Shown here: in pieces, positions 24,345 through 33,200 of the stretch
Numbering within the stretch: the first letter of the stretch is position 1
How the letters are laid out: each line of letters begins with the position of its first letter
Made by a program: the position numbers and the translations under genes
Source of the DNA: Treponema sp.
GTDB lineage: Bacteria > Spirochaetota > Spirochaetia > Treponematales > Breznakiellaceae
Direction: 5' to 3'
DNA length: 47,725 bases
Assembly (NCBI GenBank): GCA_031267675.1
Contig: JAIRYT010000003.1
Location: forward strand, 1-47,725
The notes under the pieces: model-generated
Seen by the model: the letters and a program-made list of their open reading frames with translations, nothing else
What the model was told of the DNA's origin: nothing
The model's database searches: none

Positions 24345-25906
24345 AAAAACCGCTGGTATTTTTGCTGCTGGTATGCGCCGTCCGGCTCTTTGGACGCGAG
24401 CGCTACGAAGACCTTGCCGGACGGGGTCTTTTGATCGAAAGCGAACCTTCCGGCGCAAAGGTCTTTATTGACGGAATTGAACGGGGAAAAACGCCCTATT
24501 CGCAGGATTCGATACGCGCGGGAAAATACCTGGTGCGGGTTGCCAAAGAAGCCTTTCGCGACCGGGTCTTTACGGTTACGCTTGACCGCGGCGGCCGTGT
24601 CGAAGTAACCGTCGTGCTGGAACCCGCCCACGGCGCCCTGTTAATCGAAGTCGAAAGGGAAGGAAACCTTCCCTTTCAGCCGGTGATTACCGTTGACGGC
24701 AGGCCGGCCGCCGAAGACCGGGTAACGGTAGACGCGGGCTGGCGGAATGTAGCCGTAGAAGCGTTTGGCTGGGAGCGGCAGCGTCAAAGCGTGTATGTAG
24801 AAGACGCTTCCGAACAGACGGTTTTGTTTCTTCTTAAACCGGTTCCCTTTTCGCTTGCCGGCGCGGCTTTGCGTAAAAACCGTTTTAACCCGTCCGCCCG
24901 CGGCGCGCTGGGCCGGGCCGAAATTTATTTTGAAGTTTCCGCCTGGGGAAGGGGAAGGCTGGACGTAGTCGAAAGGCGCAGCGGAAGAATTGTCTATTCG
25001 GCGGCGCTTGGTCCCTTTGTTTCGGCGGCGAATACCGCGATCTGGGACGGCCGCACAAACAGCGGAAGCGCCGCCGACGGTGAATATTCGCTGCGCTTAA
25101 GCGCGTGGGCGGACAATCCCGCAGGTCAAAATTCGTTCACAGAAAATGAAACAGCTGCCTCGCGGACATTCGCCCTTACGCTTGACTCCACCCTTGAAAC
25201 AGAACCGCTTGCCTCCGGCTCGGCGTTCCCCGGACTTGTGTTTTCGACAATGCCCGAAGTACTCGCCGCAACATCGTACCAGGTGTCCGGCGAAATGCTT
25301 GCCGGCAAGGTACCCTTCCAGGACGCGTGGAAAACCCTGCCGCTTGCTGTTTCCGCCCGCTACGGAATTTTTGACCGCTTTGAAGCGTCGGCGGCGTTTA
25401 ACGCCGCCCCGCGTTTTGACGATGAACATACCACCGTTATGGGATGGGCCGCCCAGGCAAAATATATGCTCCTGGAGCGGGGCGCGCTTCCCTTTGCCGC
25501 CGCTGTTTCGCTGGGATACGGCTGGGCAAAAAAAGGCCCTTACACGGCCTTTTTTATGCCCGCCGGCGCCGTCCTGCGCGTACCGCTTTCGCTTCGCATA
25601 ATGGAAAAACCGCCGCTGGATCTGGTCCTTGCCCCCGGCGCGCTCTGGATTGGCGAAAAGGGGTATCCGGAGGAATTCGCCCCGCGCGCAGAGGTATCCG
25701 GCGGCCTTTTGCTTAGACAGGGAATTGCCGCCGCCGGCGTTTCGGCGCGCTGGGACTACGGCAAGGAAGGGCAGGGCCCCTTTGCCGCGGCCCTTGAATG
25801 CACCCTGCTCCCCTCGACATTTTATCTTTCGGCCTCCGGCGGCCTGTGGATATTTGACGGCGAAAAAGGCGGCTTTTTTGGCGTTACGTTTGGCGTTGTC
25901 TATTGA
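24341..25906 (+). CDS. PEGA-domain surface protein with probable beta-barrel end
   Basis: The 521-residue product begins (L/M)KKPLVFLLLVCAVRLFG, a short signal peptide, if translation starts at CTG 24341. That CTG overlaps the upstream TGA and lies ten bases after GGAGG. A TTG at 24362 would cut the signal peptide. A PEGA domain follows (GLLIESEPSGAKVFIDG to YLVRVAKEAF, about residues 27-90), then a second beta-sandwich. Next is a FlgD-like Ig segment (ANTAIWDGRTNSGSAADGEYSLRL, about 230-255), and the last 200 residues alternate in the manner of an outer-membrane barrel. PEGA domains bind surface polysaccharide or protein partners; the exact role is unknown. Confidence 0.72.
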   Translation: MKKPLVFLLLVCAVRLFGRERYEDLAGRGLLIESEPSGAKVFIDGIERGKTPYSQDSIRAGKYLVRVAKEAFRDRVFTVTLDRGGRVEVTVVLEPAHGALLIEVEREGNLPFQPVITVDGRPAAEDRVTVDAGWRNVAVEAFGWERQRQSVYVEDASEQTVLFLLKPVPFSLAGAALRKNRFNPSARGALGRAEIYFEVSAWGRGRLDVVERRSGRIVYSAALGPFVSAANTAIWDGRTNSGSAADGEYSLRLSAWADNPAGQNSFTENETAASRTFALTLDSTLETEPLASGSAFPGLVFSTMPEVLAATSYQVSGEMLAGKVPFQDAWKTLPLAVSARYGIFDRFEASAAFNAAPRFDDEHTTVMGWAAQAKYMLLERGALPFAAAVSLGYGWAKKGPYTAFFMPAGAVLRVPLSLRIMEKPPLDLVLAPGALWIGEKGYPEEFAPRAEVSGGLLLRQGIAAAGVSARWDYGKEGQGPFAAALECTLLPSTFYLSASGGLWIFDGEKGGFFGVTFGVVY

Positions 25907-25908
25907 TA

Positions 25909-25934
25909 ATTAATAACGGTCATTAATAACGGTC
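25909..25934. repeat. 13-base tandem repeat, two copies
   Basis: ATTAATAACGGTC occurs twice in a row (25909-25921 and 25922-25934) between the convergent ends of the PEGA and RNase H-like genes. It overlaps the TGA stop of the latter. Confidence 0.85.
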
Positions 25935-26346
25935 ATTTACAGAGCGCGTCGGCGCGCTTCATAAACTGATTGGAAACGCGCCGTTCCCAGCGCAGCGAAA
26001 AACTCCCCGGCGCGGGAGAATCGTTAATTTCCCTTAAAAGATTTTTAATGCCGGCGATGTTGGGGTTTCCGGTGGCGTTGGCCGCCGTTCCGTTTATTTT
26101 GGCGATCATTGCCTGCGAATCGGTAACAAGTATATAATTGGCCGGATGCGATGCGGCATACTGCGCCGCGCGTAAAATTCCTTCCGATTCGGTGTCGTCG
26201 TTTGTAGTAGAGGCGCGCAGCCCAAAGACGCCCGATTCTTCGTGGACAATGATGCCGTCCTTTACCGCGATAAAGGCCCATTTTTCCCTGCCGCCGTCCG
26301 GGTAAAGGTATACATATCTGGAATTTCCGCCCGGACGCTTTTTCAT
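25933..26346 (-). CDS. RNase H-fold protein
   Basis: The 137-residue protein has the order of acidic motifs of the RNase HI fold: YLYPDGG near residue 17, DDTESEGILRAAQYA (Glu at about 54), ILVTDSQAMIAKI (Asp at about 76), and a C-terminal RRVSNQFMKRADALC (last Asp at about 133). These could form the four-acid metal site that cuts RNA in hybrids or handles other nucleic acids. It lies six bases after the RNA ligase gene and is surely co-transcribed. The sequence is divergent from housekeeping rnhA, so a specialised repair or processing role is possible; this is inference. Confidence 0.7.
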   Translation of the reverse strand: MKKRPGGNSRYVYLYPDGGREKWAFIAVKDGIIVHEESGVFGLRASTTNDDTESEGILRAAQYAASHPANYILVTDSQAMIAKINGTAANATGNPNIAGIKNLLREINDSPAPGSFSLRWERRVSNQFMKRADALCK

Positions 26347-26352
26347 AAAGAT

Positions 26353-27561
26353 TCACCCGTCAATTGACCGCGCGGCCGGCAGCCAGAAACTTTTTAACTC
26401 GGTGTATTCAATTTTATTAAAGATGCTTTCAAGGCCGGGCGTGTCTTTAACCGCCTCAAAAAGGAATGTTGAAAACGCCCCGTATGTATCCAGAACAAAC
26501 ATCGCGTATTCTTTTTTTGCCTGCCGAGGATCACGCCCGGCCGCTTTTTGTACATACACGGCTTTTGCCTTTTCGCAGAGCGCGTGTACCGCGTTTATAA
26601 AGCCGGTCCATTCGGCGGTAATTTTTTCGGTTACGGGGCGGATCTCGGGCCAGGCAGCCAGCGCGTCATCGATAATTCCCTTTTTTACCGCCTCAAAAAT
26701 TCCCGAATCGCTAAAATGATCTTCGCCTTTTATATGAAAAAGGCTCAAGTAGTGTTCGGTTTTTATTTTGACGCGGTTAAAGTTTTTGTCCTGTACCACT
26801 ACGCCCTCGCGATCACGCACGTCAACGGAGCGGCAGTACGCGATAACTTCGTCAATCCCCTTTAACGGATAGATTTCGGGCGTTTTAAAGGCAAGGGCGA
26901 ATTCCCTTGCCGCCCATTCGGGCGTATGCTCCTTTCCCTGTTCGTCGCGGCAGCCAAGAAGCGTAAGGCGGGTTTCATGATAGGGCACGATGATCCGGTT
27001 GTACGGCGAGGTAAGTTCAAACATAAAAGTCCAGCCCCCAGGCAGGGCCGCGATTTCTTTTTCATGATCACGCAGGGCGTAATTGAGCAGCAGGCGGAAC
27101 GTAAAGGGACCGCTCAGGGTTTCGTTGGTTTGACAGGCGTAACTTTCGGGTATTTCCGCGTCAAGATCAAAACTGCCGTTCGTAGTCCAGAGATCGCCGC
27201 CCCGGGGCTCTTTAAGCAGCTTGATGAGCGATCCGTCAAGCTTGTCCCGCACATAAAGGTTTCCCTTCCAGTCGACAGGATCCTCGCCCTTTTCGCCAAA
27301 ATTGGAAAATTTAAAAAACGGCATAAGATAGGGTTTTACCGTTTCGCCGTCAATGTAATAAACCGAACCGCGGCAGCAGCGAACGACCGGATTTGAAAAA
27401 TCAGATTCAAACTGTGAATATTTAAACATCACCAGATTGGGGCGCTCGCTGTGGGGCTTTGTCTTTACCGCGTAGGGCGGCTTTGCCAGTTCCCGGGCAA
27501 AGGTGTCGCGGTGTGTTTTTATAAACGCGGTCAGGTATTCCCAGCTGTCGTACTGGCCCAC
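26353..27561 (-). CDS. T4 RNA ligase 1-like (Rnl1-type) RNA ligase
   Basis: The 402-residue protein carries the nucleotidyltransferase motifs of covalent RNA ligases. Motif I is RDKLDGSLIK with the AMP-accepting Lys at about 107. An upstream block is CCRGSVYY and PFFKFSNFGE, motif III is WTFMFELTSPYNRIIVPY, motif IV is REGVVVQ and motif V is RVKIKTEHYL. The spacing and the PKFFN-like block fit the Rnl1 (T4 gp63) family that repairs broken tRNAs. GTG 27561 overlaps the htrA stop (TAGTG). The C-terminal 120 residues are helical, without a known domain. A partner RNase H-like gene follows immediately. Confidence 0.85.
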   Translation of the reverse strand: MGQYDSWEYLTAFIKTHRDTFARELAKPPYAVKTKPHSERPNLVMFKYSQFESDFSNPVVRCCRGSVYYIDGETVKPYLMPFFKFSNFGEKGEDPVDWKGNLYVRDKLDGSLIKLLKEPRGGDLWTTNGSFDLDAEIPESYACQTNETLSGPFTFRLLLNYALRDHEKEIAALPGGWTFMFELTSPYNRIIVPYHETRLTLLGCRDEQGKEHTPEWAAREFALAFKTPEIYPLKGIDEVIAYCRSVDVRDREGVVVQDKNFNRVKIKTEHYLSLFHIKGEDHFSDSGIFEAVKKGIIDDALAAWPEIRPVTEKITAEWTGFINAVHALCEKAKAVYVQKAAGRDPRQAKKEYAMFVLDTYGAFSTFLFEAVKDTPGLESIFNKIEYTELKSFWLPAARSIDG

Positions 27562-28793
27562 TACTGGTTAAGCACCTCTTCGCGGTCCGCCAGGGTAACG
27601 GCAAGCTTTATGGTACGACCGCCCCGCAGCAGTTCCACCTCGATCTGTTCGCCGGGCCGGTTGTCTTCGAGCGCGGAATATAAATCGGCCAGCGAAACAA
27701 CCTTCATTCCGTCAACACTGGTAAGAATGTCGCCGCCCAGGTAGATTACGCTGGAACCGTAACGCACCGGTTCGGACCCCTGGCGCAGCCCCGCCTTTTC
27801 GGCAAGGCCGTTCCGCCTGGTCCGCGACACGAGCAGCCCTTCGCCGACGGGGAGTTTTGCGTACTGTACCAGCGCGGGAAAGAGCTGTACCACCGAGGCG
27901 TCGATCCAGCCGCGCCGCACCCTGCCGTGTTCAATAAGTTCGGCGACAACGCGTTTGGCGGTATTTACCGGAACAGCGAAACCTATTCCCACCGATCCGC
28001 CAGACGGCGAATAAATCATGGTATTAATGCCGATCATTCTGCCCTGCGAGTCGAGCAGCGGCCCGCCGGAATTCCCCGGATTAATCGAGGCGTCGGTCTG
28101 GATCATGTCGCGGACAATGTTTTGCCGCGAAATCTGGATGGGCCGCCCGAGCCCCGAAACAATTCCCACCGTAAGGGTGCGTTCCAGCGCAAAGGGATTG
28201 CCGATGGCGAGCACCCGCTGGCCTACCCGCAGCGCCGCCGAATCGCCAAAGGGAATTGTCCGCAGATTGCCGCCCCGGGGCGGGGTAAATTTAAGAACCG
28301 CCAGGTCGTTTTCCGGGTCGGAACCCACAACCGTTCCCTCGTGCTGGGAGCCGTCCGAAAGGTTAATGTATACCTTGTAGGCGTTTTCGATAACGTGGTA
28401 ATTGGTAAGGATAAATCCCCGCGTGTCAATAATCGAACCGGAGCCGCTCCCTCCGTTTTGGGGCACCGGTTCAAGAAACCAGTTGATTCCCACGATCTCG
28501 GTCGTAATGTTTACCACCGCGTCGTTAAATTGTTCATAGACGGTAATATTTTCGCGTTCATCGGCGCTGTAGGGGGCAAGGTCCGCAGTATGCAGGGAAT
28601 TGGGATTTATGCCGTCCGCATTACCCGACTGTTGAAGCGCCGGCGAATCATTCCCGGCGGCGGCAGAATAGTTTTCGGACGGAGCGGACGGTTTTAACAG
28701 GAACGGCCCAAAAAGAAACGCGGTGACCGCGCCGGCCAGCACAATGCCCATAAACGTAAAAAAGAACACCTGGCCCCGGCTGTATAATTTCAT
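27561..28793 (-). CDS. HtrA/DegP-like periplasmic serine protease with PDZ domain
   Basis: The 410-residue protein begins MKLYSRGQVFFFTFMGIVLAGAVTAFLFG, an N-terminal membrane anchor, with a linker up to about 90. The trypsin-like domain has the catalytic triad in LTNYHVIEN (His), DPENDLAVLKF (Asp) and NPGNSGGPLLD (Ser). One C-terminal PDZ domain is visible (VQLFPALVQYAKLPVGEGLLVSRT to IEVELLRGG). It degrades or refolds damaged envelope proteins. ATG 28793 with GGAGGACGAC is chosen; the open frame extends to 29165 but that part reads over a promoter and antisense to another gene. It heads the operon with the RNA ligase and RNase H-like genes. Confidence 0.93.
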   Translation of the reverse strand: MKLYSRGQVFFFTFMGIVLAGAVTAFLFGPFLLKPSAPSENYSAAAGNDSPALQQSGNADGINPNSLHTADLAPYSADERENITVYEQFNDAVVNITTEIVGINWFLEPVPQNGGSGSGSIIDTRGFILTNYHVIENAYKVYINLSDGSQHEGTVVGSDPENDLAVLKFTPPRGGNLRTIPFGDSAALRVGQRVLAIGNPFALERTLTVGIVSGLGRPIQISRQNIVRDMIQTDASINPGNSGGPLLDSQGRMIGINTMIYSPSGGSVGIGFAVPVNTAKRVVAELIEHGRVRRGWIDASVVQLFPALVQYAKLPVGEGLLVSRTRRNGLAEKAGLRQGSEPVRYGSSVIYLGGDILTSVDGMKVVSLADLYSALEDNRPGEQIEVELLRGGRTIKLAVTLADREEVLNQ

Positions 28794-28808
28794 TGTCGTC
28801 CTCCGTCC

Positions 28809-28838
28809 GTTATAATCCCGACCCCATACTAATGTAAA
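28809..28838 (-). promoter_or_regulatory. Promoter upstream of htrA
   Basis: TTTACA (28833-28838) and TATAAC (28809-28814) on the minus strand are separated by 18 bases and lie just before the GGAGG site of htrA. They would drive htrA together with the RNA ligase and RNase H-like genes. Confidence 0.55.
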
Positions 28839-28898
28839 GAAATTCGGACAAATTGTCGAGTGCTGGATCGCCCCCCTGTTTTGTGATAGGATAGGCCC

Positions 28899-30143
28899 AT
28901 GAAAATGCTTCGCCTTTTTTTGCCGGTATACGCGTGCATTGTGTGTATTTTGTGCATTGTGTGTGCCGGATGCGCCGGATATGCAGCAGCCGTTGAAGCC
29001 GAGCCGGACCCGGTTTTTTATGTAACAGCGGGCGGCAGCGACCGGAATAACGGCCTTTCGGAAGCAACCCCGTTCCGCTCGCTTTTTACGGCAATGGTCA
29101 GAGCCCCGGGGGCGAAGGTTAAAAAAATTATCGTTGTCGGCGTTCTTGATATGCAGAGCGAGCAAACAAGCAACGAAGAGCGGGTTTTCGCGCTCCAGGG
29201 CGGCGGCAGGGACAGCGTTATTACCATTACCGGAAAAGCGAACTGCCCCGAAGAAGAACGCGCCGTACTAAGCGGCGAGGGCGCTTTTAGGCGGGTTGTC
29301 CAAATCCGGGGCGAAACAAACATCCGTTTTGAAAATATAGAAATATCGGGCGGCTCAAGCAGGGCGCTGGGCGGCGGCCTTGTTATCGGAGCCGGCGCCA
29401 TTGTCACCCTTGGGCCGGGCACTGTCGTGCGGAACAACCACTCGGTAAGCGGCGGCGGCGGCGCGGCGGTCGCTCCCGGCGGCAGACTGTTTGTTTCGGG
29501 CGCGGTAATTACCGGTAACAGTTCCGAGTCGGCAGGCGGCGGCATTGCCTGCGCGGGCGAGCGCTTTGGAATGGACAGCGGCGAGATAAGCAATAATTCC
29601 GCTCCCGCGGGCGGCGGCATTGCCGTGTTTGATTTATGTTTATTTACCCTTGAAGGGGGAATGATCGTTTCCAACCAGGCCGAAATGTTCGGCGGCGGCA
29701 TTATGATCCAAAACGCCCGCGGAACCATGCTGAACGGCGCCGTACAGAATAACCAGTCGGCCCTTTCAGGCGGCGGCATTGGCATAATGAACCAGTCGGT
29801 ATTTGTGTTGAGCGGCGGCGAGGTACGCGAAAATACCGCCGGGGAGCACGGCGGCGGCATCGCCAGTGACGAAACAAGCGTTATTAGCGTCCGGGGCGGT
29901 TTGGTCGCCGGCAACAAGGCCGTCCAGAACGGCGGCGGCGTTTTTAGCGCGGGATCCTTTGACAAGCAAACGGGATCGCTTATTACCGGCTCCGGCGAAA
30001 ACGCCAACAGCGCCGCCGCGGGCAGGGCCATTTATCTTTACCGCGAAGCGGTCAAATTTGTCGATGACGACGCGGGAAGCGACCTTGTTATGGACGAGCC
30101 ATTACCGGACGAGCCATTACCGGACGATCAAACGGATTTTTAA
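28899..30143 (+). CDS. Beta-helix lipoprotein with GGGI repeats
   Basis: The 414-residue product has a signal peptide rich in cysteine and valine with candidate lipoboxes (IVCAGC), so it is probably lipid-anchored. YVTAGGSDRNNGLSEATPFRSLFTAM (about 43-68) is a DUF1565-like start. From about residue 150, units with a GGG-I-x-V turn repeat roughly every 22 residues (for example SSESAGGGIACAGERFGMDSGEISNNSAPAGGGIAVF), forming a right-handed beta-helix. The C-terminus has a 15-base tandem repeat (30096-30110, 30111-30125) encoding EPLPD twice. No catalytic site is seen; it is a surface protein of the same kind as the ones at 19427 and 43670. Confidence 0.75.
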   Translation: MKMLRLFLPVYACIVCILCIVCAGCAGYAAAVEAEPDPVFYVTAGGSDRNNGLSEATPFRSLFTAMVRAPGAKVKKIIVVGVLDMQSEQTSNEERVFALQGGGRDSVITITGKANCPEEERAVLSGEGAFRRVVQIRGETNIRFENIEISGGSSRALGGGLVIGAGAIVTLGPGTVVRNNHSVSGGGGAAVAPGGRLFVSGAVITGNSSESAGGGIACAGERFGMDSGEISNNSAPAGGGIAVFDLCLFTLEGGMIVSNQAEMFGGGIMIQNARGTMLNGAVQNNQSALSGGGIGIMNQSVFVLSGGEVRENTAGEHGGGIASDETSVISVRGGLVAGNKAVQNGGGVFSAGSFDKQTGSLITGSGENANSAAAGRAIYLYREAVKFVDDDAGSDLVMDEPLPDEPLPDDQTDF

Positions 30144-30223
30144 CGCCGGACACAAAATTCACTCCACACGCCGATACTTATAACAGGCAGATTGCAGACT
30201 ATGGGTTTTTTGCCCAAATGGGG

Positions 30224-30229
30224 TATAAT
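30224..30229 (+). promoter_or_regulatory. -10 element of the giant secreted protein gene
   Basis: TATAAT lies 27 bases before ATG 30257. No convincing -35 box is seen at 16-18 bases, so an activator may be needed. The leader lacks a clear ribosome site. Confidence 0.45.
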
Positions 30230-30256
30230 TATGGTGAGCGCGGGTAATTGAATACT

Positions 30257-33200
30257 ATGAGACACACATTGAAAAATAAACGGCCTTTGCTGGTTGGAAT
30301 CCTCGTTTTTTGCGCCGCTTTTGCGTGGGGGGACACCTATGTATGGACAGGGTCTGGTGATGGTACAACGTGGAGCAATTCAAATAATTGGACCAATACT
30401 ACCGATTCTACTACAGGGGTGGATTATCCCGGTGAAAATGCTACCAGCGATGTAGCCACAACTTCGGGGTCGGTGACATTGCTAGCGACACCTGCTAACC
30501 CCCTGGGTTCATTGATCGTAAGCGCCGGGACTCTGTCACTGGGCGGATTTTCCATTACGGTTTCCGGCGACGTAACGGGAGCGGGAACCATAGCCGGGGC
30601 GGGCGCGATAAGCGTGGGCGGGAACTGGGATGTAACGGCCGTAACGGGCGCCCCTGATATAACATTCGCCGGGGCGGGAACCATTACCTCAAATGGGCAG
30701 ACTTTTGGAGACATATTCGTTTCCGGTACGTATACGGTAGGCGGGGATCTCATTTCCGGCGGGAGCCTTGATGCGTCCGGCGGCAATTTAACCCTGGACA
30801 CAACAACAGGAAACAGTATAACAGGATCTGTGAGCAATGGAACTATTACCGTCTCAGGCACTACTTCGGTGACGGTTGGCGGCGGTTGGGATAGTATCAT
30901 ATCGGGGGCCGGCCTTGCCGCAACGTTTACCGGGGGCGGTACGATAAGTCCGGCAAGCGGCTCGTTTGACACCGTTACGATAAACGCAAGCGGCGCCTAT
31001 AGCGGCCCGTTTACGGTGACTACGGAATTGATAGTTTCCGGGGGAAGTTATACATCCCCCGCTTCCCATACTTTCCCCATGGTGACCGTAAACGGCGGAA
31101 CCTTTACACCCGGCAGCGGCAACACCGTTACAGGCAGTTTGATTGTAGGGACAGGAACCCTGGCTCTGGGAGGTAACACGCTTTCCGCCGGAAGCGTAAG
31201 CCAGAGTGGCGGGACCATCGCTGTTGCCGGAGGTACTATTAGTTCGGGGGGCGCAGTTAGTCAGAACGGCGGCACTATCAGCGGGGGCAGTTTAACGATA
31301 AACGCCAACGGGACGATAAACCTCAATAACACTTTAAACGAGATAAGCGGAACCTTTAACGCGACTACGAGCAATGATGACATAACATTCAGCAACACCG
31401 CAGGCTATACCCTTGGCACGGTCAACGCCGGAGCGGGGAATGTAAGCCTTGTCAATGCAAGCGGGACGGTAGGCGGTTCCGGTGGAGCGATAACGGCGGA
31501 TACCCTGACCCTAAGCGGCGCTTCAACTTTTACGCTGACCGGCACGAATGATGTAGACACCCTTGTAACGACAACACCTAACCCCGCTTCGATAAGTTTT
31601 ACGGACAGTGACGGTATAGCCCTGGGGCCGATAAACGCCGCCTCTCTAACGGTGAGCGCCGGGGGAGCGGTAACGCACGGCGGCGCTATAACTTCCGGCA
31701 CGTCAGTAGACATAACCACTTCCACAGGCGGGATAGACCTTGACAACTTTACGAACGCGATAACCGGAATCTTTAACGCGAGTACGGGGACAAGCAACAC
31801 AGACATAACATTCAGCAACACCGCGGGCTATACGCTGGGAACGGTCAACGCCGGAGCGGGGAATGTAAGCCTTGTCAATGCAAGCGGGACGGTAGGCGGT
31901 TCCGGCGGAGCGATAACGGCGGATACCCTAAATCTGGGCGGAAGCGGAGCCGCCTATGTTCTGGATGGGGGTAACAATGTGGGAACCCTGGCGACCATCG
32001 CTCTCGATGATCCCGATTCAATTTTTTTTAATAATACCAATGCCCTTATCATAGGAAATATAACTTTTAAACCCGGTGAATCTTTTGCCGTTACTGCCGG
32101 GAACGCCATTACCGTAAGCGGGAGAATTGCCGTCACCGGCGCGAGCACTTCCACTGGCGGAACGGTGAGTCTGCAATCCGCTGATAATACAAATATTACT
32201 TTCAATTCCAGTTCGCAAGTGGAAGGTATAGATTATTTGAGTTTGACAGCCGGACCGTCCCTTTCTTCTTCGGGTGAAGTAACCATTGACACCGGCTCTT
32301 TTTCCGTAAACAATGGTTCGAATACTGAAGATATTCACATATGGGCCTATACGGTAACTTGGAACACCAGCGGAACCACAACCCCCGGTCAGCTTCACGT
32401 ATGGGTTGACACCTACCCATCGGGTTTTGATAATGCCACTGCTGCAGAAGGAAAAGCCACCCATCCCCGGACACCAAACCATGTGGTGTACGGACCTTCG
32501 GTTCCCGCGTCTTTAACGGGCGCGTTTCATGTGGATTCCACCGCAGCTTTGGGTACTTTCGTTAGTTTATCAACCGAAGATAATTTCAATATTTATATTG
32601 TTGATGTAGGGAACAGCGCACCCGCCAATACCAGAGCGGTTACCGCGACAATAGGCGGCACACCAGCCGGCTTTATCGAAATCCGGGGCGTTTACGAATC
32701 CTCAGGCGCGCTTGCCTTGACACCCGGATCAGGCGGCGTCCAGCTTGCCGACAGCGCATCCGATTCCGCAAAGGTTACCCTGACCGGTACCGGCAATGAA
32801 TTTTCAACAAATGGAAAAAAACTAACTCTTCTTGACGCCAACGCCTCCATCACCGCCATGGGCATTGAACTGGGGGGAGCAGTGGACGGCGTTAGCAGCC
32901 CGGGTGTCAACAATCTGCTGCTGGATGTCAGCGGCGCATCGGGAAATACAATATCTGTGACTGGCCCTGTGGGCGGGGGGGTAAGGCTTGGCGATATAGA
33001 AGTCCGCAGTATTAATCCTGACACGAGTCCTTCTTATGGTGTAACTTTTTCCGGGGCTGTTACCGCGAAAAGCTATAAGCAGACCGGCGCTGGGGGGACA
33101 GGGGGTGATGGCTCAACGCTATTCAGTAGCATACAGAATTATACCGGGGATTTCTCTTTTACCGGTACGGATCTAAGGGCTTATAACAGTATGACCGTTG

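Noticed and set aside
28794-29165. N-terminal extension of htrA
   Set aside because: The extension reads through the htrA promoter and antisense to the neighbouring lipoprotein signal sequence. The GGAGG-supported ATG 28793 begins with a proper membrane anchor.
29330-30000. CRISPR-like regular repeats
   Set aside because: The regular GGCGGCGGCATT spacing is in-frame coding for beta-helix turns, not repeats with unique spacers.
29018-30031. 337-codon open frame on the minus strand
   Set aside because: It is the mirror of the Gly-rich beta-helix lipoprotein gene (28899-30143). Its Pro/Ala/Ser-rich product is the expected complement of glycine codons.
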